Positions 47,058 through 55,663 of a DNA stretch of 64,000 nucleotides are shown here, in pieces. Every line of letters begins with the position of its first letter. The stretch's first letter is position 1. The position numbers and the translations under genes were made by a program. The notes beneath the pieces were generated by a model. The model was not told the origin of the DNA. It made no database searches and saw nothing but the letters and a program-made list of their open reading frames with translations. This stretch comes from Heliocidaris tuberculata (Eukaryota > Echinodermata > Echinoidea > Camarodonta > Echinometridae): the NCBI GenBank assembly GCA_025618425.1, contig CM046838.1:7711655-7775654 (forward strand), given 5' to 3'.

Positions 47058-47445
47058 AAAAACAGCTAATTCATCGAAGCGCAACGCACCCTAACCGCAC
47101 GCCGAGAGTGCTGGCACCGCGTCAAGGCCAAGCTCTCGTTGACTCGGCTTCCCGGTTTTGCAAAGAAACACGGAAAATTTTAGCATTTAAAAAATATTTG
47201 TGTAACTCAACAACTTTTTAAACGAATGATAAAATAACAAATATATTTCTGATTATACTGCTAATGTTTTCATAATCATAGGATCAGCACAATTACAAAT
47301 GCAAATATTTAAGCTGAACTGTTCCCCTTCTCATCTGAAAAAGCACGCGAAAGTACTGATCCGCCCACGAAGTGGGGCTGACTTTTGATGCCGACACGCT
47401 TGGCGTACGGTCTCGTGGCGCTTCGATGGAGAGCCGTTTCTGCAG
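47058..47445. repeat. Imperfect inverted repeat, ~390 bp overall
   Basis: CATCGAAGCGCAACGCACC (about 47074) is mirrored by CATCGAAGCGCCACGAGACC on the minus strand (about 47430). Similarity continues outward through AAACAGCT/AAACGGCT. It may be a MITE or the remains of a small inverted gene pair; no target duplication seen. Confidence 0.5.
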
Positions 47446-48860
47446 CTCGCTGTCTCAGATCAAAGTTTTTATTGTCTGAAATATCTGCAGACATCGGACT
47501 TGAAAGTGGAAATAACTCTTTAAGAATATACTACGAGAGAACATTTCATAGCTTAAATTCGATATAAAGATGATTCCTTGAACATAATTCCGTTTAACCA
47601 ACCTGTAGCCAAATGTGGGAGCAAAATAGAAGAAAAATTTGTATTTTTCCATTAGATTTCATGCTCACTAGCTCTGCGAGAAAAACTGTGTATTGGAAAT
47701 GGTTTGTGTTTACGTAATTTACATATTTTGAATATTAATGATTCACTCAAGATAATTTCTAAAAAACTGCAATTTTTAAATTTTGGGCCAAATTCCAATA
47801 CTTTCCATTTTTCCTTTAAATTACGTAATTATTTCAACATTTTAAGAGTGTATTTGTATGAATTTTTTTGAAGCTACGTAAGATTTTATCACATGACTTT
47901 GAAAGAGGCTGAAGATACATATTCAGTAGATGAATAAACATGAGATTCAGATTACCTATCGGGGGATATGAATTTTGATTGGTTGATTTTTCCATACCAT
48001 TTCTTTTTATTTTCAATATTTTTGATCAGCTGTTCGATGACCAAACGCGCGCATATGCAAATGAGAAAAATGGCCGCGCGCACAGATGAGACGCAGTGTA
48101 AGTACGTGAATGACCATGCCCAACATACACGACGTACGTTACAGGGGGGGGGGGGGGGGGGGGGCGACCGGGGGCAACAATGAAAACATACAAGTAGGGC
48201 TGTTTGACATAACATAACATTGAATGATGAGTAATTGTTTGAGAGTTCTGTTATGGATCAACTTTTCAAATTTCAAAATTCAATTAACAGACGGCAAAAA
48301 ACTTTCCACCTAAACAGCCCCCCCCCCGGCCCCTCCCTGCCCCCGTCCAAATGCACTTGAACCCTATTAGCCGATTAATACCAACTGTGTTAACTGATCT
48401 ATTTCCCAATGTGATTTGTATTGGTGACCAGCAAATAAATATCATAGGGGCCTGATGGGGCCGATGGGGGGGGGGGGGGGCATGTAGGGCTATGCTAAAA
48501 TATTTGAAGCAAACAAGAAAGAGAAGGAAAGAATGGATGAGTACCGTTGAGGGGTGCAAGGTACATGTATACTAAACTCGTGTAACTTAAGAACCGGAAC
48601 TTGAATTAAGTCAGCGCTTCTATAGGACCTACTGGCTGTCAAAACAGATTATTTTTTTGTTTCTAGTTAGTGACACAAATCAAAACAAAATCATTACCAT
48701 CGGAAAACAAAATTTAAAAAAATAGATATAGGTCTACGATGGTTCCTATCAATACAAAAAAAATGGGACCAAAATGGAACCCCCCCCCCCCCCCACCCCC
48801 GACACACACACATCCGGTCACGTGACTCTCACTCATGTTGAAAGCTCTCCTATACTTTAC
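47446..48860. other. Non-coding right part of the 13-kb element
   Basis: Three long G or C runs (48145-48163, 48466-48480, 48781-48796) and no recognised gene. Confidence 0.45.
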
Positions 48861-48869
48861 CAAGTGGTC

Positions 48870-49036
48870 TGACCAATACATTGGTTGTTAATAACCAATA
48901 TTTCTTGACCATTTCAAATTGTTAATGGTTAACCAATGAAATTGGTACAGTTTGACCAACACATTGGTTGAAAATAACCAATATGGTGTTGACCAACAGG
49001 ATTGGTCGTTTTTTTGACCAATCCTTTTTTAGAGTG
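48870..49036 (-). repeat. Right subterminal AACCAAT/ATTGGTT region
   Basis: Contains four to five mutually inverted ATTGGTT/AACCAAT words ending in the terminal inverted repeat. Counterpart of 35989-36700 but without the 146-bp tandem. Confidence 0.75.
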
Positions 49037-49038
49037 TA

Positions 49039-50077
49039 TGAGATTAAAGCTGAATAGTTGCTCTTTACTCTCATATAGGTCACATGCCGAAACTTTTTGT
49101 CTGGATCTTACTGTTTTAAATTGAAATCAGGGCTCAAAACGGCATACCGGAGGTCTTATCCGCATACTACACACGGAAATGGACAAAATGCGTTTTTAAC
49201 TATCAAGGCTTTTAAAACTATCGTATGACATTTTAACTAAATCATGACCTGTATGAGGTTAAAGCTGAATAGTTGCTCTTTACTCTCATATAAATCACAT
49301 GCCGAAACTTTTTGTCTGGATCTTACTGTTTTAAATTTAGATCAGGGCTCAAAACAGCATACCGGAGGTCTTATCCGCACAATATAGCGGAAATGTACAG
49401 AATTCATTTTTAACTTTGAAGCCTTTTAAACCTATCGTATGACATTTTAACTAAATAATGACCTATATGAGTTTAAAGCTGAATAGTTGCTCTTTACTCT
49501 CATATAGGTCGCATGCCGAAACTTTTTGTCTGGATCTTACTGTTTTAAATTGAAATCAGGGCTCAAAACGGCATACCGGACGCCTTATCCGCATACTACA
49601 CACGGAAATGGACAAAATGCGATTTTAATATTCAAGGCTTTTAAAACTGTCGTATGACATTTTAACTAAATCATGACCTATATGAGGTTAAAGCTGAATA
49701 GTTGCTCTTCACTGTCATGTATGTCACATGCCGAAACTTTTTGTCTGCGTCTTACTGTTTTAAATTGAAATCAGGGCTCAAAACGGCATACCGGACGTCT
49801 TATCCGCACAATATAGCGGAAATGTACAGAATTCATTTTTAACTTTCAAGCCTTTTAAAACTATCGTATGACATTTTAACTAAATCATGACCTGTATGAG
49901 TTTAAAGCTGAATAGTTGCTCTTTACTCTCATATAGGTCGCATGCCGAAACTTTTTGTCTGGATCTTACTGTTTTAAATTGAAATCAGGGCTCAAAACGG
50001 CATACCGGACGCCTTATCCGCGTACTACACACGGAAATGGACGAAATGCGTTTTTAACTATCAAGGCTTTTAAAACT
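49039..50077 (+). repeat. Foldback left arm, second part: remaining ~215-bp units
   Basis: Completes the unit cut at 35988 and continues with unit starts at 49209, 49423, 49638, 49852 and 50067. The array stops inside CTTTTAAAACTA, where the unique centre with the ULP1 gene begins. Confidence 0.95.
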
Positions 50078-50083
50078 AAAAGA

Positions 50084-51187
50084 ATGTACAAAGTTGTTTC
50101 CCCAGCTAACGTATTGATACAAATGGTAAGCAAACATGAGAACATTGAAATAGCAGACTCATTCCCAGGATGTTCCAAAGGCTTTGAAAACGGTCAATGT
50201 TATTTGCTCCATCACGTACTTATGGTGAATGGGGATTCTGTTAAGACATACAAACGCGAGGGTGATCAATTTCAACTCATGAAAGGGAAAAAAAGAACAG
50301 GGCATGAATCGAGTTTATCAGAAATAAGTGATCAGACTAGGGAAAATGATTTATTTCTAATATACCTATGCAAGAGATCAGTGGACAATAATCTTGACAA
50401 AATGGAAGTAAATATTGATAGATCTGGTTTAATTGGACCAATAGTCGGCCTTCCCAAAGGATTGAATGATAGTCTTTTAGACTCAGTCACTCCTATTCCT
50501 ACAAATATATTGCCGGACAATCACACAGTAGGCAAGTATTGTTTAGGAAAGCGCGATCTCGCACTTCTAACTAATGATAACTGGTTTAATGATGCAATAA
50601 TCACTGCCTATTTGTTTCTCTTAAAAGAAAGCATACCACAAAACGAACACAAAGCCAATAACATACTGTTGATGGATGCTTGTTGGGCGGGAAGCAGGCT
50701 TACTCAAAACCGTTCTCTAAATTGGTACGTGAATGAGGCGAAATATCTAAATCGGAACAGGAATTGGGCTAACCATGACTTGATCTTTATTCCATTATCT
50801 TACAGTAATCACTGGGTTTTGTTTGTAATGCAACCAATGTCTCACATTATTACCGTCATGGATCCTCTTGGAAATGCATCTCAGGCCACCGTAAGGACTG
50901 CAAAAAGGGCTATTCAGTTATGTGAATACATGCGTGCTCTCAATGCATGCAAGGTACTTGTTGATGGTTTTGATATGAATAGTAATATCAACAAATGGAA
51001 AATTGTATTTCCTACTGGGTTACCGAAACAACTTGATGGGAATAATTGAGGGGTCTTTATCTGCATGTATGCCCGGTCTGTAATGGAAGGCAAACTCTTA
51101 GAATTTACTTCATCCTCTGAAACTTTGCAACAAATTAGAAACCTCATGCTGAGAGAATTTATTGAACGTAAATTGCTACCACTTTAA
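50084..51187 (+). CDS. ULP1/SENP-type cysteine protease, catalytic Cys codon is UGA
   Basis: ULP1/SENP enzymes remove SUMO-like modifiers with a His-Asp-Cys triad and an oxyanion glutamine. Numbering from the first Met outside the repeats (50084): GKRDLALLTNDNWFNDAIIT is the typical domain start; SNHWVLFVMQP gives His243-Trp244; VMDPLGN gives Asp260; PKQLDGNN gives Gln316, six positions before the expected cysteine. That codon, 322, is TGA (51047-51049) and is followed in frame by GVFICMYARS and 35 more codons to TAA (51185-51187), which overlaps AATAAA (51186-51191). The frame is otherwise unbroken, and it also extends upstream into the repeat array to 49955. The N-terminal ~140 residues match nothing I know. 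ULP-like genes are known passengers of some Mutator-like elements of plants. Reading: a single nonsense change at the active site, or Sec insertion (unlikely). Confidence 0.75.
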
Positions 51188-51191
51188 TAAA

Positions 51192-51519
51192 GTACAGTAG
51201 AACTTACCTAAGTTCCCTCTCTATAAATGCCTTTTATTTTAACCACCTAGTCTATATCCTGTTCCCTTAGGACCGAGGAAGGCACGTGTACCTTTCTAGA
51301 AAGGATCCCTGTCTCCAACTGGCCCCTCGTTTGGTGGCCTTTATTGGCATTATCCATGATTACCACAGATGTAAAGGGTTAGAAAGATAAATCTGATTAG
51401 AGTCATGACGAGTTTCTAATTTTCGACCATTCATTTCTAATCATCTTCGGAAACCAAAAATCTGCTATATGATTTTGAAATATTCTAAGATATTACTTCC
51501 TGAAGATGATTATATAAAA
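51192..51519. other. 3' flank of the ULP1 gene before the right arm
   Basis: About 330 bases of unique sequence; a possible 3' untranslated region and downstream sequence. I looked for a SECIS-like ATGA-AA-TGA arrangement and found no stem that pairs convincingly. Confidence 0.5.
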
Positions 51520-54500
51520 GACACCCGGTATGCCGTTTTGAGCCCTGATTTCAATTTAAAACAGTAAGATCCAGACAAAAAGTTTCGGCATGTGACCTAT
51601 ATGAGAGTAAAGAGCAACTATTCAGCTTTAAACTCATATAGGTCATTATTTAGTTAAAATGTCATACGATAGGTTTAAAAGGCTTCAGAGTTATAAATGA
51701 ATTCTATACATTTCCGCTATATTGTGCGGATAAGACCTCCGGTATGCTGTTTTGAGCCCTGATCTAAATTTAAAACAGTAAGATCCTGACAAAAAGTTTC
51801 GGCATGTGACCTATATGAGAGTAAAGAGCAACTATTCAGCTTTACTCTCATATAGGTCATTATTTAGTTAAAATGTCATACGATAGGTTTAAAAGGCTTC
51901 AGAGTTATAAATGAATTCTATACATTTCCGCTATATTGTGCGGATAAGACCTCCGGTATGCTGTTTTGAGCCCTGATCTAAATTTAAAACAGTAAGATCC
52001 TGACAAAAAGTTTCGGCATGTGACCTATATGAGAGTAAAGAGCAACTATTCAGCTTTACTCTCATATAGGTCATTATTTAGTTAAAATGTCATACGATAG
52101 GTTTAAAAGGCTTCAAAGTTAAAAATGAATTCTGTACATTTCCGCTATATTGTGCGGATAAGACCTCCGGTATGCTGTTTTGAGCCCTGATCTAAATTTA
52201 AAACAGTAAGATCCAGACAAAAAGTTTCGGCATGTGACCTGTATGAGAGTAAAGAGCAACTATTCAGCTTTACTCTCATATAGGTCATTATTTAGTTAAA
52301 ATGTCATACGATAGTTTTAAAAGCCTTGAAAATTAAAAACGCATTTCGTCCATTTCCGTGTGTAGTATGCGGATAAGACCTTCGGTATGCTGTTTTGAGC
52401 CCTGATTTCAATTTAAAACAGTAAGACCCAGACAAAAAGTTTCGGCATGTGACCTATATGAGAGTAAAGAGCAACTATTCAGGTTTAATCTCATATAGGT
52501 CATGATTTAGTTAAAATGTCATACGATAGTTTTAAAAGGCTTCAAATTTAAAAACGAATTTTGTACATTTTCGCTATATTGTGCGGATAAGACGTCCGGT
52601 ATGCCGTTTTGAGCCCTGATTTGAATTTAAAACAGTAAGACCCAGACAAAAAGTTTCGGCATGTGACCTATATGAGAGTAAAGAGCAACTATTCAGCTTT
52701 AAACACATATAGGTCATGATTTAGTTAAAATGTCATACGATAGTTTTAAAAGGCTTGAAAATTAAAAACGCATTTCGTCCATTTCCGTGTGTAGTATGCG
52801 GATAAGACCTCCGGTATGCTGTTTTGAGCCCTGATTTGAATTTAAAACAGTAAGACCCAGACAAAAAGTTTCGGCATGTGACCTATATGAGAGTAAAGAG
52901 CAACTATTCAGCTTTAATCTCATATAGGTCATGATTTAGTTAAAATGTCATACGATAGTTTTAAAAGGCTTCAAATTTGAAAAACGAATTTTGTACATTT
53001 TCGCTATATTGTGCGGATAAGACGTCCGGTATGCCGTTTTGAGCCCTGATTTCAATTTAAAACAGTAAGACCCAGACAAAAAGTTTCGGCATGTGACCTG
53101 TATGAGAGTAAAGAGCAACTATTCAGCTTTACTCTCATATAGGTCATTATTTAGTTAAAATGTCATACGATAGTTTTAAAAGCCTTGATAGTTAAAAACG
53201 CATTTTGTCCATTTCCGTGTGTAGTATGCGGATAAGACTTCCGGTATGCCGTCTTGAGCCCTGATTTGAATTTAAAACAGTAAGACCCAGACAAAAAGTT
53301 TCGGCATGTGACCTGTATGAGAGTAAAGAGCAACTATTCAGCTTTACTCTCATATAGGTCATTATTTAGTTAAAATGTCATACGATAGTTTTAAAAGCCT
53401 TGATAGTTAAAAACGCATTTTGTCCATTTCCGTGTGTAGTATGCGGATAAGACCTCCGGTATGCTGTTTTGAGCCCTGATTTCAATTTAAAACAGTAAGA
53501 CCCAGACAAAAAGTTTCGGCATGTGACCTGTATGAGAGTAAAGAGCAACTATTCAGCTTTACTTTCATATAGGTCATTATTTAGTTAAAATGTCATACGA
53601 TAGTTTTAAAAGCCTTGATAGTTAAAAACGCATTTTGTCCATTTCCGTGTGTAGTATGCGGATAAGACCTCCGGTATGCCGTTTTGAGCCCTGATTTCAA
53701 TTTAAAACAGTAAGACCCAGACAAAAAGTTTCGGCATGTGACCTGTATGAGAGTAAAGAGCAACTATTCAGCTTTACTCTCATATAGGTCATTATTTAGT
53801 TAAAATGTCATACGATAGTTTTAAAAGCCTTGAATTTTAAAAACGCATTTCGTCCATTTCCGTGTGTAGTATGCGGATAAGACCTCCGGTATGCTGTTTT
53901 TAGCCCTGGTTTCAATTTAAAACAGTAAGACCAAGACAAAAAGTTTCGGCATGTGGCATATATGAGAGTGAAGAGGAACTATTCAGCTTTGATCTCATAT
54001 AGGTCATGATTTATTTAAAATGTTTTTAGCCCTGGTTTCAATTTAAAACAGTAAGACCCAGACAAAAAGTTTCGGCATGTGGCATATATGAGAGTGAAGA
54101 GGAACTATTCAGCTTTGATCATTATTTAGTTAAAATGTCATACGATAGTTTTAAAAGGCTTCGAATTTAAAAACGAGTTCTGTACATTTCCGCTATTTTG
54201 TGCGGATAAGACCTCCGGTATGCTGTTTTGAGCCCCAATTTCACTTTAAAACAGTAAGACCCAGACAAAAAGTTTCGGAATGTGACATATATGAGAGTGA
54301 AGAGGAACTATTCAGCTTTGATCTCATATAGGTCATTATTTAGTTAAAATGTCATACGATAGTTTTAAAAGCCTTGAATGTTAAAAACGCATTTCGTCCA
54401 TTTCCGTGTGTAGTATGCGGATAAGACCTCCGGTATGCTGTTTTTAGCCCTGGTTTCAATTTAAAACAGTAAGACCCAGACAAAAAGTTTCGGCATGTGG

Positions 54501-55015
54501 CATATATGAGAGTGAAGAGGAACTATTCAGCTTTGATCTCATATAGGTCATGATTTAGTTAAAATGTCATACGATAGTTTTAAAAGGCTTCGAATTTAAA
54601 AACGAATTCTGTACATTTCCGCTATTTTGTGCGGACAAGACCTCCGGTATGCTGTTTTGAGCCCCAATTTCACTTTAAAACAGTAAGACCCAGACAAAAA
54701 GTTTCGGCATGTGACATATATGAAAGTAAAGAGCAACTATTCAGCTTTGATCTCATATAGGTCATTATTTAGTTAAAATGTCATACGATAGTTTTAAAAG
54801 GCTTCAAAATTAAAAATGAATTTTGAACATTTCCGCTATTTTGTGGGGATAAGACCTCCGGTATGCTGTTTTGAGCCCTGATTTCAATTTAAAACAGTAA
54901 GACCCAGACAAAAAGTTTCGGCATGTGACATATATGAGAGTAAAGAGCAACTATTCAGCTTTGATTTCATATAGGTCATTATTTAGTTAAAATGTCATAC
55001 GATAGTTTTAAAACC
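51520..55015 (-). repeat. Foldback right arm: inverted ~215-bp units
   Basis: The word ATACGATAG, one per unit, recurs with CG at 51668, 51881, 52095, 52309, 52524, 52738, 52953, 53168, 53383, 53598, 53813, 54143, 54358, 54572, 54786 and 55000. Spacing is 213-215 except one of 330, where about 115 bases are duplicated (near 53900-54125). Units are the reverse complement of the left arm. Some have perfect internal hairpins, for example 51807-51826 with 51840-51859 (20-bp arms, 13-base loop). Confidence 0.95.
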
Positions 55016-55160
55016 CTTCCAATCTAGTCCTTCATTCCCATTGACGTTATCGCCAACGGAGATCCGGAAAATTTTCTTTTTCCTTTTTGATTGGAGATTT
55101 TGACGACATCATAATCCTCTTATTGGTCGCTGGCTTATTGGTCGCCAGTTTCAAGGAGCG
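55016..55160. other. Right terminal segment of the foldback-like element
   Basis: Carries CTTATTGGTCGC twice and ends at GGAGCG before the LTR resumes with CTAGAAAT. The left counterpart (33673-34013) is about 200 bases longer. Confidence 0.6.
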
Positions 55161-55286
55161 CTAGAAATAAAACTCTGTTCCTCGTATATCAAAAATCGAC
55201 TGAAATCTGTTCATCATGGTCATCATCTGATTACTTGCTGAGCTATGAGTAGTGTTGGGGCTGATGGAGGACTATCGGCCCGCAAT
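55161..55286 (+). repeat. 5' LTR, second part (126 bp)
   Basis: Matches 62220-62344 of the 3' LTR with three substitutions and one extra A. It ends GGCCCGCAAT. Confidence 0.9.
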
Positions 55287-55289
55287 AAT

Positions 55290-55307
55290 TGGGGGCTTGT
55301 CGCAAGA
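55290..55307 (+). promoter_or_regulatory. Primer binding site, tRNA-Pro-like
   Basis: TGGGGGCTTGTCGCAAGA starts three bases after the LTR. Its first twelve bases match the tRNA-Pro-type primer site TGGGGGCT(C)GTC, as used by several retroviruses and gypsy elements, with one mismatch. Confidence 0.65.
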
Positions 55308-55663
55308 AGGACAAATCAAGCCGTATTTGTGTGAGTTTTTGTGATGACGACGATTCGACGTAGAGACTTGAGTATGGTCCCATGTACTCATATTGGTGGT
55401 AGGTAGTAGATGCAAGTTACGTTTGTTTATTGTAAGCATGGCAATTGGCGAGGCGTTGCCTCCATTTCTAGGCTAGGACTAGAGTTTGATTGCATGTTTT
55501 TGGCTGCAGTTCGTGCAGATTTGGTAACTTGATCTGTATCTATTTTGTTAACTTTCTATTCAGAATTTTAGAACGTCGGTTCAGACATTTTGTCAGTTTG
55601 TGTGTGTGCATTTTGAACGGTTTGTGAATTGCACAGTACTACATGTACTAGGGCACAGTAATC
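55308..55663. other. 5' leader of the Gmr1-type element
   Basis: About 350 bases between primer site and gag ATG; no frame. Confidence 0.6.

Larger units (their letters stand above)
35989..49036. mobile_element. 13-kb DNA element with CACTCTAAAAAAGGATTGGT terminal inverted repeats and TA duplication
   Basis: Ends CACTCTAAAAAAGGATTGGT (35989) and its exact reverse complement (to 49036) are at least 21-22 bases long. The dinucleotide TA is duplicated at 35987-35988 and 49037-49038; removing the element restores an intact 215-base repeat unit (GACCTA-TA-TGAG), which proves both edges. The ends are rich in AACCAAT/ATTGGTT words, with a ~146-bp tandem at the left. Visible cargo is a SAMD3-like gene on the minus strand (exons 38566-41094), a nested piggyBac-like element and other repeats. 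I did not recognise a transposase, so the superfamily is open; a TA target is used by Tc1/mariner and several other groups. Confidence 0.85.
33673..55160. mobile_element. Foldback-like element with ~215-bp subrepeat arms and a ULP1-type gene
   Basis: The insertion is delimited by comparison with the uninterrupted 3' LTR, where TTACGG is directly followed by CTAGAAATAAA. Left arm: head-to-tail ~215-bp units (34014-35988, then 49039-50077). Centre: one gene for a ULP1/SENP-like protease (50084-51187). Right arm: the same units inverted (51520-55015). Outside the arrays, both ends carry two copies of GCGACCAATAAG in inverted orientation (33692-33733; 55117-55146). Without the 13-kb insertion the element is about 8.4 kb. 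No transposase and no clean target duplication were recognised. Foldback elements with arms of tandem subrepeats are known (FB in Drosophila, TU in sea urchin); relation to either is not shown. Confidence 0.75.

Noticed and set aside
51190..51520. A SECIS element supporting selenocysteine at the ULP1 active site
   Set aside because: Several ATGA and TGAT words exist (near 51355-51405), but I could not pair a stem of the needed length around an AA bulge. A dedicated search is required before any claim.
34014..55015. A CRISPR array or ordinary satellite
   Set aside because: Units of ~215 bp without spacers are not CRISPR. The inverted arrangement around a gene and sharp borders in an LTR argue against plain satellite DNA.
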